NCBI RefSeq assembly: GCF_003289645.1
Contig: NZ_QLYX01000024.1
Coordinates: 29,483 to 93,482 of the forward strand
Direction of reading: 5' to 3'
Source of the DNA: Actinomadura craniellae
GTDB lineage: Bacteria > Actinomycetota > Actinomycetes > Streptosporangiales > Streptosporangiaceae
DNA: 64,000 bases
Shown: one piece after another, positions 20,173-28,835 of the stretch
How the letters are laid out: every line of letters begins with the position of its first letter
Position numbering within the stretch: position 1 is the stretch's first letter
Translations under genes and position numbers: made by a program
The notes under the pieces: model-generated
The model's input: only the letters and a program-made list of their open reading frames with translations
What the model was told of the DNA's origin: nothing
The model's database searches: none

Positions 20173-21296
20173 CGGGATCCTCTCGGCAGGCCGAGCACCC
20201 GCTCGGCGACGACGTCGCGCTGGATCTCGTTGGTGCCGGCGTAGATGGGGCCGGCGAGGGAGAAGACGTAGCCTTCCAGCCACTCGCCGGCGAGTTCGCC
20301 GTCGGGGCCGAGCAGGTCGAGCGCGGTCTCGTGCAGGGCGACGTCGAGGTCGGACCAATAGAGCTTGTTGACGCTGGCCTCGGCACCGATGTCGTCGGTG
20401 CGGGAGATGGTCTCGAACCCCTTGAGCCGGTAGGCGCGGGCCCGGATCCAGGCGTCCGCGACCCGGTCGCGCAGCGCGGTGTCGGCGGGGTCGGCGCGCT
20501 CCCGCCAGAGGGCGGCCAGCCGTTCGGCGGCGGCGGTGAACCGGCCGGGGCTGCGCAGGGTGAGGCCGCGCTCGTTGCCGGCGGTGCTCATCGCCACCCG
20601 CCAGCCGTCGCCGGGGGCGCCGATGATGTCGGCGTCGGGCACGAACACCTCGTCGAGGAACAGTTCGGCGAAGGCGGGTTTGCCGTCGAGCCGCCCGATC
20701 GGCCGGACAGTCACCCCGGCGGCGTCCAGGGGGAACATCGCGTAGGTGAGCCCGCGGTGGCGTTCGGAGCCGGGTTCGCGGAACAGGCCGAAGGCGCGGT
20801 CGGCGAAGGCCGCGCGGGAGCTCCAGGTCTTCTGCCCGTCCAGCCGCCAGCCGCCGGTGACCCGGGTGGCGGTGGCGCGTAGCGCGGCGAGGTCGCTGCC
20901 CGCGCCGGGCTCTGACCAGGCCTGGGCCCAGATGACCTCGCCCGCGGCCATCGGCGGGAGGACCCGGGCGAGCTGCTGTGGGGTGCCGTGCTTGAGCAGG
21001 GTGGGGGCGAGCAGGTTGACGCCGTTCTGGCTGACGCGGCCGGGGGCGCCCGCGGCGTAGTACTCCTCCTCGAAGATCAGCCATTCCAGGGGGGTGGCGT
21101 CCCGGCCGCCGTAGGCGGTGGGCCAGGAGACGGCCGAGAGCCGGGCGGCGCCGAGTTCCCGTTCCCACGCGCGGTGGGCGGTGAAGCCCTCGGCGGTCTC
21201 CAGCGAGGGCAGCGGTTCGGCCGGGATGTGGGCGCGCAGCCAGGTGCGCACCTCCTGCCGGAACTCCTCCTCGGCCGGGCTGAAATCGAGGTCCAT
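20169..21296 (-). CDS. fadE30: Acyl-CoA dehydrogenase, FadE30-like (steroid C/D-ring catabolism)
   Basis: 375 residues starting MDLDFSPAEEEFRQEVRTWL. Acyl-CoA dehydrogenase signatures: WAQAWSEPGAGSDLAALRATA (FAD/substrate contact) and the C-terminal GPIYAGTNEIQRDVVAERVLGLPR. In M. tuberculosis FadE30 (Rv3560c) desaturates a HIP-CoA derivative; its gene lies beside the SDR Rv3559c, kstR2 and fadA6, the same neighbourhood as here though arranged divergently. ATG at 21296 is the family start; the extra upstream codons of the open frame cross the operator. Expression is probably repressed by the KstR2-like protein through the palindrome at 21312-21331. Confidence 0.85.
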   Translation of the reverse strand: MDLDFSPAEEEFRQEVRTWLRAHIPAEPLPSLETAEGFTAHRAWERELGAARLSAVSWPTAYGGRDATPLEWLIFEEEYYAAGAPGRVSQNGVNLLAPTLLKHGTPQQLARVLPPMAAGEVIWAQAWSEPGAGSDLAALRATATRVTGGWRLDGQKTWSSRAAFADRAFGLFREPGSERHRGLTYAMFPLDAAGVTVRPIGRLDGKPAFAELFLDEVFVPDADIIGAPGDGWRVAMSTAGNERGLTLRSPGRFTAAAERLAALWRERADPADTALRDRVADAWIRARAYRLKGFETISRTDDIGAEASVNKLYWSDLDVALHETALDLLGPDGELAGEWLEGYVFSLAGPIYAGTNEIQRDVVAERVLGLPRGSR

Positions 21297-21311
21297 GACC
21301 GCCCCATTCTT

Positions 21312-21331
21312 TCTAACAACTGTTTGGTAGA
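21312..21331. promoter_or_regulatory. Candidate KstR2-type operator, site 1
   Basis: The 20-bp imperfect palindrome TCTAACAACTGTTTGGTAGA (7 of 10 positions paired) lies between the divergent fadE30-like and ipdF-like genes, 15 and 9 bp from their starts. A closely related palindrome is found at 40008-40029 between echA20 and the second SDR gene. A TetR-family repressor of the KstR2 type is encoded 0.8 kb away. The assignment is inferred from position and recurrence; the sequence differs from the mycobacterial KstR2 box I remember. Confidence 0.65.
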
Positions 21332-21340
21332 GTAACGCAC

Positions 21341-22138
21341 GTGAACCAGCACGCGAAGGCGCCACCGCCGTACGTCCCCGGGCACGGCCTGCTGCAGGAC
21401 CGGGTGGTGGTGGTGACCGCCGCCGCCGGCGCGGGCATCGGCGGCGCGACCGCGCGCCGCTGCCTGGAGGAAGGCGCCAAGGTCGTGCTCAGCGACGCCC
21501 ACCAGCGCCGGCTGGCCGAGTCGCGGGCCGGCCTGGAGCGGCAGTTCGGCACCGCCCGGGTCGCCGCGCACCCCTGCGACGTGACGGACGAAGCCCAGGT
21601 CCAGGCCCTGTACGCGGCCGCGCTCGACCGGTTCGGCCGGATCGACGTGGCGGTCAACAACGCGGGCCTGGGCGGCACCGCCGACCTGGCCGACATGACC
21701 GACGAGCAGTGGGACCGGGTGCTGGACGTCACCCTGAACGGCACCATGCGCTGCACCCGCGCCGCGCTGCGGATCATGCGCGACCAGGACGGCGGCGGAG
21801 TGATCGTCAACAACGCCTCGGTGATCGGCTGGCGGGCGCAGCGGGGCCAGTCGCACTACGCCGCCGCTAAGGCGGGGGTGATGGCGCTCACCCGGTGCGC
21901 CGCGCTGGAGGCCGCCGAGCACGGGGTGCGGATCAACGCGGTCGCCCCCTCCCTGGCGATGCACCCCCACCTGGTCAAGGTGACGTCGGCGGAACTGCTG
22001 GCCGAGCTGACCGAGCGCGAGGCCTTCGGCCGCTACGCCGAGCCCTGGGAGGTGGCGAACGTTATCGTCTTCCTCGCCGCCGACTACTCCTCGTACATGA
22101 CGGGTGAGGTCGTGTCGGTCTCCAGCCAGCATCCCTAG
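21341..22138 (+). CDS. ipdF: Short-chain dehydrogenase, IpdF-like
   Basis: 265 residues, Rossmann SDR: nucleotide motif TAAAGAGIGGA (26-36), NNAG (VAVNNAGLGG), catalytic Ser in NNASVIG and YxxxK in HYAAAKAG (about 172-176). The N-terminal PYVPGHGLLQDRVVVVTAAAGAGIGGATARR is like Rv3559c/IpdF, the hydroxyacyl-CoA dehydrogenase that oxidises 5-OH-HIC-CoA in steroid C/D-ring breakdown. Start GTG at 21341, just beyond the operator; no strong Shine-Dalgarno site, so it may be a near-leaderless message. The next gene, kstR2, begins 14 bp after its stop, so the two are cotranscribed. Confidence 0.8.
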   Translation: MNQHAKAPPPYVPGHGLLQDRVVVVTAAAGAGIGGATARRCLEEGAKVVLSDAHQRRLAESRAGLERQFGTARVAAHPCDVTDEAQVQALYAAALDRFGRIDVAVNNAGLGGTADLADMTDEQWDRVLDVTLNGTMRCTRAALRIMRDQDGGGVIVNNASVIGWRAQRGQSHYAAAKAGVMALTRCAALEAAEHGVRINAVAPSLAMHPHLVKVTSAELLAELTEREAFGRYAEPWEVANVIVFLAADYSSYMTGEVVSVSSQHP

Positions 22139-22152
22139 GAAGACGACGAACC

Positions 22153-22782
22153 ATGAGTCCACGCCGCCGAGACGCCGAGGGCACCGCCACCGCGAGGGCG
22201 GGCCGGCGGGCCGAACTGCTCGCCGTCGCCGCCGAGGTGTTCGCCTCCCGCGGCTACTCCGCCACCACCGTCCGGGAGGTGGCGGACGCCGCGGGCATCC
22301 TCGGAGGCAGCCTCTACTACCACTTCGACTCCAAGGAGTCGATGGCCGACGAGATCCTGTCGACCTTCCTGGACGACATGTGGACGTCCTACGACCGGGT
22401 CCTCGCCGCCGGCCTGGGCGCCCGCGAGACGCTGGCGGCGGTCGTCGCGGAATCCTTCCGCTGCATCGACGCGCACCGGCCCGCCGTCGTGCTCTACCAG
22501 AACGAGTCCAAGCACCTGGCCACCAGCCCGCGCTTCGCGTACCTGCTCGACTCCCACCGCCGGTTCGAGGAGATGTGGCTCGGCCTGCTGGAGCGCGGCG
22601 TCCGCGAGGGCGTGCTCCGCGCCGACCTCGACCGCCCCCTGGTCTACCGGTTCATCCGCGACACCGTCTGGGTGGCCGCCGGCTGGTACCGGCCCGGTGG
22701 CCGGCTCACCGCCGGCGAGATCGCCAAACAGTACCTCGCCATGGTCCTCGAAGGGATCCAGGCGCACCCCCCGACCCCCTGA
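22153..22782 (+). CDS. kstR2: TetR-family repressor, KstR2 orthologue
   Basis: 209 residues. N-terminal HTH (ELLAVAAEVFASRGYSATTVREVADAAGILGGSLYYHFDSKESMADEIL). The ligand domain ends LVYRFIRDTVWVAAGWYRPGGRLTAGEIAKQYLAMVLEGI, which matches the ending of M. tuberculosis KstR2 nearly residue for residue (RFIRDT-WV, WYRPGG, LTA, QYLA-VL-GI). KstR2 represses the HIP (steroid C/D-ring) regulon and is released by HIP-CoA. It lies between the SDR and thiolase genes, so it is probably autoregulated through the operator at 21312. Confidence 0.9.
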   Translation: MSPRRRDAEGTATARAGRRAELLAVAAEVFASRGYSATTVREVADAAGILGGSLYYHFDSKESMADEILSTFLDDMWTSYDRVLAAGLGARETLAAVVAESFRCIDAHRPAVVLYQNESKHLATSPRFAYLLDSHRRFEEMWLGLLERGVREGVLRADLDRPLVYRFIRDTVWVAAGWYRPGGRLTAGEIAKQYLAMVLEGIQAHPPTP

Positions 22783-22796
22783 ACGGAGATCACGTC

Positions 22797-23951
22797 ATGG
22801 CCGAGGCCTACATCGTCGAGGCGGTCCGCACCCCGGTCGGCCGGCGCGGCGGCGGACTGTCCGGCGTCCACCCCGCGGACCTGGGCGCGCACGTGCTGAC
22901 CGAGCTGATGAAACGCTCCGGCGCCGATCCCGCGGCCGTCGAGGACGTGGTGTTCGGCTGCGTCGACGCCGTGGGCCCGCAGGCCGGCGACATCGCCCGC
23001 ACCTGCTGGCTGGCGGCCGGGCTGCCCGAGGAGGTCCCCGGCGTGACGGTCGACCGGCAGTGCGGCTCCTCCCAGCAGGCCGTGCACTTCGCCGCGCAGG
23101 CGGTGCTGTCGGGCACGGCCGACCTGGTGGTGGCGGGCGGCGTGCAGAACATGTCGCAGATCCCGATCGCGTTCGCGATGACCGCCGCCGAGCCGCTCGG
23201 CTTCGACCGCGGCCCGTTCGCCGGCTCCACCGGGTGGACGGCCCGGTACGGAGACGTCGAGGTCTCCCAGTTCAACGGCGCCGAGATGATCGCCGAGCAG
23301 TGGGACCTCTCCCGGGCGGCGATGGAGGAGTTCGCCTACCGCTCGCACCAGCGGGCGATCACCGCGATCGACGAGGGCCGCTTCGACCGCGAGATCGCCC
23401 CCTGCGCGGGGGTCGCCACCGACGAGGGCCCGCGCCGCGACACCTCCCCGGAGAAGATGGCCGGGCTGAAGCCGCTGGCCGAGGGCGGCCGGCTCACCGC
23501 CGCGCTGGCGTCGCAGATCTCCGACGGCTCGGCCGCGCTGCTGATCGCCTCCGAGCGGGCCGTCCGCGACCACGGGCTGACCCCCCGGGCCCGGATCCAC
23601 CACCTGTCGGCGCGCGGCGAGGACCCGATCCGGATGCTCTCGGCACCGATCCCGGCCACCGCGTACGCGCTGAAGAAGGCCGGCATGACGATCGGCGACA
23701 TCGACGCCGTCGAGATCAACGAGGCGTTCGCCAGCGTGGTGCTGGCCTGGCTGAAGGACACCGGCGCCGACCCGGCCAGGGTCAACCCCAACGGCGGGGC
23801 CATCGCGCTGGGCCACCCGCTGGGCGCCACCGGGGCCCGGCTGATGACGAGCCTGCTGCACGAGCTGGAGCGCACCGGCGGCCGGTACGGGCTGCAGACC
23901 ATGTGCGAGGGCGGCGGCCAGGCCAACGTCACGATCATCGAACGGCTCTGA
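22797..23951 (+). CDS. fadA6: Acetyl-CoA C-acyltransferase, FadA6-like thiolase
   Basis: 384 residues, complete type I thiolase. Active-site C89 lies in DRQCGSSQQAVH; NEAFA (about 310), GHPLGATGARL (His) and the C-terminal CEGGGQANV carry the remaining catalytic residues. In the KstR2 regulon FadA6 carries out thiolytic cleavage at the end of C/D-ring catabolism. ATG at 22797 with ACGGAG upstream, 14 bp after kstR2; the longer open frame begins inside kstR2 and is not real. It completes the ipdF-kstR2-fadA6 operon. Confidence 0.88.
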   Translation: MAEAYIVEAVRTPVGRRGGGLSGVHPADLGAHVLTELMKRSGADPAAVEDVVFGCVDAVGPQAGDIARTCWLAAGLPEEVPGVTVDRQCGSSQQAVHFAAQAVLSGTADLVVAGGVQNMSQIPIAFAMTAAEPLGFDRGPFAGSTGWTARYGDVEVSQFNGAEMIAEQWDLSRAAMEEFAYRSHQRAITAIDEGRFDREIAPCAGVATDEGPRRDTSPEKMAGLKPLAEGGRLTAALASQISDGSAALLIASERAVRDHGLTPRARIHHLSARGEDPIRMLSAPIPATAYALKKAGMTIGDIDAVEINEAFASVVLAWLKDTGADPARVNPNGGAIALGHPLGATGARLMTSLLHELERTGGRYGLQTMCEGGGQANVTIIERL

Positions 23952-24052
23952 CGCGACCGCGGGTCCGCCGTGTGCCTACGATGATCGGTGGGGGTCCGCC
24001 GGCGCCCCGCCCGCGGACCCTCCGACCGGAACACCGCCCCCAAGGAGGGACC

Positions 24053-25057
24053 ATGAGGACTCGTAACTTCGCCGGTACCGAGGTGGGCGCGGTCGGCCTC
24101 GGCTGCATGGGCATGAGCTGGGGTTACTCCGCGGCCGACCGGGACGACGACGCGTCGGTGGCGTTGGTCCGCGAGGCCGTCGAGCTGGGCGTCACGTTCC
24201 TCGACACCGCCGAAGCCTACGGTTTCGGCCACAACGAGAGCCTGCTCGGCCGCGCCCTCACCGGCCTCCGGGACCGGGTGACGCTCTGCACCAAGACCGG
24301 CCTGGACGTCGACCGGACCACCCGCAAGCTGAGCCGGAACGCCCGGCCGGAGCGGATCCGGGAGGCCGCCGAGGGCAGCCTGCGCCGGCTGGGCACCGAC
24401 GTGATCGACCTGTACTACCTGCACCGGGTCGACCCGGCGGTGCCGCTCGCCGAGAGCTGGGGTGCGATGGCCGAACTGGTGGCGCAGGGCAAGGTCCGCC
24501 ACCTGGGGTTGTCGGAGGTGACGGTCGCCCAGGCCGCGGAGGTGCACGCGGCCCACCCGGTCGCGGCGATCCAGTCGGAGCTGTCGCTGTGGACCCGCGA
24601 CCCGCTCGGCGCGCCGGGCGGCATCGCGGGCGGGCTGGTGGGCCAGGACCCCGGCGCGCAGGGCCCCGGCGACGTCGTCGGCTGGTGCGCGGCGAACGGC
24701 GCCGCGTTCGTGCCGTTCTCGCCGCTCGGCCGGGGCTTCCTCACCGGGACGGTCACCGCGGCCGACTTCGAGGACACCGACATCCGTGCCCGCAACCCGC
24801 GCTTCCAGGAAGAGGCGTTGCGGCAGAACCTGCGGATCGTCGAGGTGGTCGAGCAGGTCGCCCGGCGGCACGGCGCCACCCCCGCCCAGGTGGCGATCGC
24901 CTGGACGCTCGCCCAGGGCGACCATGTCATCCCGATCCCCGGCACCAAGAAGTCCCGCTACCTGAACGAGAACGCGGGCGCCGCCGACCTCGTCCTCACC
25001 GCGGCCGACCTCGCCGAACTCGACGCGCTCCCCGCCCCCGTCGGCACCCGCTACTGA
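24053..25057 (+). CDS. Aldo/keto reductase
   Basis: 334 residues. AKR catalytic residues are visible: D and Y in FLDTAEAYGFGHNE, K in TLCTKTGLDVD and H in IDLYYLHRVDP; the cofactor loop IPIPGTKKSRYLNENAGA near the C-terminus indicates NADPH binding. It resembles the AKR13-like plant/bacterial perakine reductase group. Soluble cytoplasmic enzyme; substrate unknown. Strong AAGGAGG four bases before the ATG. It follows the steroid operon by 101 bp and may or may not belong to it. Confidence 0.88.
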   Translation: MRTRNFAGTEVGAVGLGCMGMSWGYSAADRDDDASVALVREAVELGVTFLDTAEAYGFGHNESLLGRALTGLRDRVTLCTKTGLDVDRTTRKLSRNARPERIREAAEGSLRRLGTDVIDLYYLHRVDPAVPLAESWGAMAELVAQGKVRHLGLSEVTVAQAAEVHAAHPVAAIQSELSLWTRDPLGAPGGIAGGLVGQDPGAQGPGDVVGWCAANGAAFVPFSPLGRGFLTGTVTAADFEDTDIRARNPRFQEEALRQNLRIVEVVEQVARRHGATPAQVAIAWTLAQGDHVIPIPGTKKSRYLNENAGAADLVLTAADLAELDALPAPVGTRY

Positions 25058-25293
25058 CCTCCCGCCCGGCCGCGCAACGTGGCACCGGCCCGCGGTGGGG
25101 CGATGGCGGCTGATGTTCGGCAGATGATCGTCTTCCGGACGGAACCCGATCACACCCCGCTGCGAAGCTGGAATGATCGTGCCGTGCCGCCCGGCGGATT
25201 CCCGGAACACCCGCTGCCGGTCGACCGGGAAGTCCAAGCCGGGACGGGCGGTGTACGCGCGCTGGACGTGGAGATCACCGGGAGGCTGCCCGT

Positions 25294-26409
25294 ATGAGAA
25301 CGCACGGACGGGGACGGGCCGCGGCCCTGATGCTGGCGTCGGCGCTCGCGGCGGGCGGCTGCTCGGGCGGGACGGGCAAGGCGGAATCCCCGTCCGGACC
25401 GTCGCAGCCGCGCTGGGGGACCGGCGAGTTCACCGGCGCCCTCGGCCTGTGCTCGTGGATCACCCAGGAGGACCTGCGCCCGCTGCTGATCGAGCAGGCG
25501 CAGAAGACGGCGACGTCGAGCAACGTCGACTGCGCCTGGCGGGCCGAGGAGAGCGGCACGAGCACCGACCGCACGCTCCGGCTGGTCTGGGGCCGGCACG
25601 AGCCGCCGTCCAAGCCCGGCGGGAGCGCCACCGACGAGGCGCGGCGCGGGTTCGCGCAGCCGCGGGAGTGGCGGTACGGGGCGGGCGTCCCCGTCCGCGG
25701 GCTCGGCGACGAGGCGAAGCTCGGCCGCGACTTCACGGCCGGGGACTGGGGGCACCGGGTCGCGGTGGCCGTGCGGGCGCGCAACCTCGTCTTCATGGTC
25801 CAGGCCGACGCGCGCAGCCAGGTGGAAAGCGACCGCGAGTGGATTGCGCCGATCGGTGATCTGGAGGCCGGGGTGCTGGCGGTGGCCCGCCGGATCCTGG
25901 TGCGGCTGGGCGTCCCGGCCGCCCCCGCACCGTCACCGCCCGCCCCCCGGCCGGGCGAGACGGCGAAGCCCCGCGAGGTCTGCGGCCCGCTCCGGGCGGC
26001 GGCCGGCCGGCTGCTGCGCGGCGTCCGGGGCCGGACTTTGTCGCCCCGGGGTTCCCGGTCGGCGACCGGCTGCCTCTGGGAGCGGGAGCGCCTCCGCGAC
26101 CACCTGGTGGTGAGCGTCGAGGTGATCCCGCCGAGCCCGGCCACCGGGGAGAGCGCGACCCAGGTCGCCGGGGGGACGCTCAGCGGGTGGCACGCTCCCG
26201 GCTGGAGCCGGCTCGGTACCCGGCTGGGCGACGACGCGCTGGTCAGCCGGTACGACAGCGGTACCGCGCGGAACGTCGAGGTCGTGGTCCGCCGCGCCAA
26301 CCTGCTGGTGTCGGTGAGCCTGGACCGCCGGAACGGCGCCCCGCCGGTGCGGACCCTGGAGAACGAGGCCGTCCGGATCGCCGGTCAGGTCCTCGCCCTG
26401 CACGGCTGA
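25294..26409 (+). CDS. Putative lipoprotein with two DUF3558-like halves
   Basis: 371 residues. Signal peptide RGRAAALMLASALAAGGC with the lipid-modified Cys at about residue 23, though position -3 of the lipobox is Ala rather than Leu. Two similar halves follow (LCSWITQEDLRPLL ... NVDCAWRAEESG ... and VCGPLRAAAGRLLRG ... TGCLWERERLRDHLVVSVEV), each with two Cys and a Trp as in DUF3558-type actinobacterial lipoproteins, joined by a Pro-rich linker (AAPAPSPPAPRPGE). Exposed on the outer face of the membrane; function unknown. It converges on the nitronate monooxygenase gene. Confidence 0.75.
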   Translation: MRTHGRGRAAALMLASALAAGGCSGGTGKAESPSGPSQPRWGTGEFTGALGLCSWITQEDLRPLLIEQAQKTATSSNVDCAWRAEESGTSTDRTLRLVWGRHEPPSKPGGSATDEARRGFAQPREWRYGAGVPVRGLGDEAKLGRDFTAGDWGHRVAVAVRARNLVFMVQADARSQVESDREWIAPIGDLEAGVLAVARRILVRLGVPAAPAPSPPAPRPGETAKPREVCGPLRAAAGRLLRGVRGRTLSPRGSRSATGCLWERERLRDHLVVSVEVIPPSPATGESATQVAGGTLSGWHAPGWSRLGTRLGDDALVSRYDSGTARNVEVVVRRANLLVSVSLDRRNGAPPVRTLENEAVRIAGQVLALHG

Positions 26410-26422
26410 GCGGGCCCGCTCA
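26407..26422. terminator. 16-bp perfect palindrome joining two convergent stop codons
   Basis: TGAGCGGGCCCGCTCA is a perfect palindrome whose first three bases are the lipoprotein stop and whose last three are the reverse complement of the nitronate monooxygenase stop. It may form a short hairpin in both transcripts. Confidence 0.4.
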
Positions 26423-27442
26423 GGGGGCGAGACGGGCGACGATCTCGCCGGCCGGGTCGGCGGTGGCCTGCCGGAAGCCCGTGCCGGCCCACAGGGCCAT
26501 GGTGTCGGGGTCGTTTCGTGCGGCGGCGGCGCGGCGCAGCGGGGTCGTGATCTGGTGGACGTGCGGGTAGGCGGCGGGGGCGTGCGGCCCGTGCTCGGAC
26601 ATGAACCGGTTGACCAGCCCGCGGGCGGAGCGCCCGCTGAACGCGCGGGTGACGGCGGTGGCGGTGAACCGCGGGTCGGCCAGCGCCGCCCGGTGCGGCG
26701 CGGGCGTGCCGCTCTCGGGGGCGCGCAGGAACGCGGTGCCGAGCTGGGCGGCGACCGCCCCGGCCGCCAGCACCCCGGCCACGTCGGCGGCGGTGGCCAG
26801 CCCGCCCGCGGCGATCAGCGGCAGGTCGGTGACCCGGCGCACCGCGGGCAGCAGTTCGCGCAGCGGGAGGGCGGGGGATGCGGGAGAATCGTCGTCGACG
26901 AACGACCCGCGGTGGGCGCCGGCCTCCGCGCCCTGGACGCAGAGCGCGTCGGCGACGGCGGACGCCAGGCGGGCCTCCGCGGGGGAGGTCACCGTGGCGA
27001 CGACCAGTGAGCCGCGCTCGCGCAACGCGTCGATCACCTCGCGGGACGGCAGGCCGAAGGTGAAGCTCACCACCGGCACGGGATCGGCGAGCAGCACGGC
27101 GAGTTTGGCGTCCCAGCCGTCGTCGCCCCCGACCGGCTCGCCCAGCGCGACTCCCAGCCGGTCGGCCTCCGGCGTCAGCCGGTCCCGGTAGGCGGCCACC
27201 GCCGCGGCGTCCACGGGGGTGTCCTGGGGCGGTGGGACGAAGACGTTCACCCCGAACGCCGGGGTGGCGCGCCGGGCCCGCCCGATCTCGGCCCGGACGT
27301 CCTCGGCGGTCTTGTAGCCGGCGGCGAGGAACCCCAGCCCGCCGGCTTCGGCCACGGCCGCGACCAGGTCGGGGCCGGAGGCGCCACCGGCCATCGGCGC
27401 CGCGACGACTGGTCGCCTCAGCAGATCACGCAGGTCAGCCAT
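26420..27442 (-). CDS. Nitronate monooxygenase family protein
   Basis: 340 residues, TIM-barrel FMN enzyme: N-terminal RRPVVAAPMAGGASGPDLVAAVAEAGGLGFLAAGY, phosphate-binding LPLIAAGGLATAADVAGVLAAGAVAAQLGTAFL and the AEAGAHRGSF catalytic-His segment (AGAHRG). The family oxidises alkyl nitronates or serves as a dehydrogenase/reductase; this one is closer to the general actinobacterial NMO group than to IpdC, which is encoded at 36.2 kb. Monocistronic. Confidence 0.88.
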   Translation of the reverse strand: MADLRDLLRRPVVAAPMAGGASGPDLVAAVAEAGGLGFLAAGYKTAEDVRAEIGRARRATPAFGVNVFVPPPQDTPVDAAAVAAYRDRLTPEADRLGVALGEPVGGDDGWDAKLAVLLADPVPVVSFTFGLPSREVIDALRERGSLVVATVTSPAEARLASAVADALCVQGAEAGAHRGSFVDDDSPASPALPLRELLPAVRRVTDLPLIAAGGLATAADVAGVLAAGAVAAQLGTAFLRAPESGTPAPHRAALADPRFTATAVTRAFSGRSARGLVNRFMSEHGPHAPAAYPHVHQITTPLRRAAAARNDPDTMALWAGTGFRQATADPAGEIVARLAP

Positions 27443-27493
27443 GCTCCGACCCTACGGCCCCGCGGCTACCCGACGCGGGTTACGAGCCCGTTT

Positions 27494-27523
27494 CCTGATT
27501 GTTATCGCTATCAACAAATCAGG
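27494..27523. promoter_or_regulatory. Inverted repeat upstream of the sugar ABC operon (dyad 1)
   Basis: CCTGATT at 27494-27500 is exactly complementary to AATCAGG at 27517-27523; the interior contains TTGTT...AACAA as well. It lies about 170 bp before the binding-protein start and 50 bp beyond the divergent gene's start. The low-GC dyad in a high-GC genome and the ROK regulator at the end of the operon make it a candidate operator, though LacI- or other-type control cannot be excluded. Confidence 0.5.
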
Positions 27524-27560
27524 GGTCCTTTCCCTCTGGCGCACCAGGTCAACGCGACAT

Positions 27561-27579
27561 ATGTTGCGGGACACAACAT
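27561..27579. promoter_or_regulatory. Inverted repeat upstream of the sugar ABC operon (dyad 2)
   Basis: ATGTTG and CAACAT are perfect 6-bp arms around a 7-nt centre, 115 bp before the binding-protein start. It shares the TTG/CAA half-site flavour with dyad 1. A second operator for the ROK regulator is possible. Confidence 0.4.
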
Positions 27580-27693
27580 TTACACCGGCGAGCCTGTGAT
27601 CCGGATCACCGACCCGCACGGGGTCGACGTCGACCCCCCACCCCGACCCGGTCGGCCGCCCTGCGGTCGTACCCCCAGAAAGGACCTGTGCAC

Positions 27694-28779
27694 ATGCGCA
27701 AGGGGATCCTCAGCCTCGCCGCCGTGACGGTGGCGGCGACCCTCGGCCTCTCGGCCTGTGGTGACGACGGAGGCTCCGACCCCGCCGCCGGCGGCGGCGG
27801 GGCGATCAAGGGCAAGGTGGGCGTGATCCTGCCCGACACCAAGTCCTCGGTCCGCTACGAGAGCTTCGACCGCCCGCTGCTGGAGCAGGCCTTCAAGGCC
27901 GCCGGCGTCCAGTACGACATCCAGAACGCCGAAGGCTCCACCCAGCGGTTCCAGACCATCGCCGACCAGATGCTCACCAGCGGCGTGACCGTCCTGCTGC
28001 TCGACGGCATCGACTCCAACTCCGCCGCCGCCGTCACCCGCAAGGCGCAGCAGCGCGGCGTCAAGACCATCGACTACGACCGGCTCACCCTGAACGGCGT
28101 CTCCGACTACTACGTGTCGTTCGACAACGTGAAGGTCGGCGAGGAACTCGGCCGCGGCCTGCAGAAATGCCTCGGCGACAAGAACGCCAACATCGTCTAC
28201 CTGAACGGCGCGCCGACCGACAACAACGCCACCCTGTTCGCCCAGGGCGCGCACAACATCCTCGACAAGATCACCTCCTACAAGAAGGTCGCCGAGCAGG
28301 CCGTCCCCGAGTGGGACAACCAGCGGGCCGCCACGATCTTCGAGCAGATGTGGACCCAGCAGGGCGGCAAGATCGACGGCGTGCTCGCCGCCAACGACGG
28401 CCTCGGCAACGCGGCCGTGTCGATCCTGAAGAAGAACAACGCCGCCGGGAAGGTTCCGGTCACCGGGCAGGACGCCACCACGCAGGGCCTGCAGAACGTC
28501 CTCGACGGCACCCAGTGCATGACCGTCTACAAGCCGATCAAGCAGCAGGCCGAGGCGGCCGCCAAGCTCGCCGTCTCCCTGCTCAAGGGCGAGAAGGGGC
28601 AGACCAACGGCGTCACCAAGGACACCGAGGGCAACCGTGACGTGCCCTCCGTCCTGCTGACCCCGGTCGGGATCTTCAAGGACAACGTCAAGCAGGTCGT
28701 CGACGACGGCTTCGTCAAGAAGGACGACCTGTGCAAGGGCGCCTACGCCGCCAAGTGCGCGGACGCAGGCATCCAGTGA
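27694..28779 (+). CDS. Sugar ABC transporter substrate-binding lipoprotein (XylF-like)
   Basis: 361 residues. Signal peptide MRKGILSLAAVTVAATLGLSAC with lipobox LSAC. The mature part is a periplasmic-binding-protein 1 fold: GKVGVILPDTKSSVRYESFDRPLLEQAFKAAGV, QTIADQMLTSGVTVLLLDGIDSNSAAA, DYDRLTLNGVSDYYVSFDNVKVGEELG and DGVLAANDGLGNAAVSILK, closest to the D-xylose-binding XylF group. It delivers a pentose or similar sugar to the permease; specificity is inferred. ATG at 27694 with AAAGGA upstream. First gene of a four- or five-gene operon; a strong hairpin after it probably raises its expression over the later genes. Confidence 0.88.
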   Translation: MRKGILSLAAVTVAATLGLSACGDDGGSDPAAGGGGAIKGKVGVILPDTKSSVRYESFDRPLLEQAFKAAGVQYDIQNAEGSTQRFQTIADQMLTSGVTVLLLDGIDSNSAAAVTRKAQQRGVKTIDYDRLTLNGVSDYYVSFDNVKVGEELGRGLQKCLGDKNANIVYLNGAPTDNNATLFAQGAHNILDKITSYKKVAEQAVPEWDNQRAATIFEQMWTQQGGKIDGVLAANDGLGNAAVSILKKNNAAGKVPVTGQDATTQGLQNVLDGTQCMTVYKPIKQQAEAAAKLAVSLLKGEKGQTNGVTKDTEGNRDVPSVLLTPVGIFKDNVKQVVDDGFVKKDDLCKGAYAAKCADAGIQ

Positions 28780-28785
28780 CTTAGC

Positions 28786-28815
28786 GGCCGGGGCGCCATC
28801 GGGGGCGCCCCGGCC
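28786..28815 (+). terminator. Intercistronic hairpin after the binding-protein gene
   Basis: GGCCGGGGCGCC/GGCGCCCCGGCC, a perfect 12-bp stem with a 6-nt loop, six bases after the stop and 20 bp before the ATPase start. Such hairpins in ABC operons cause partial termination or protect the upstream transcript, giving excess binding protein. Confidence 0.65.
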
Positions 28816-28835
28816 ATCGCCTTGAAAGGAACAGC

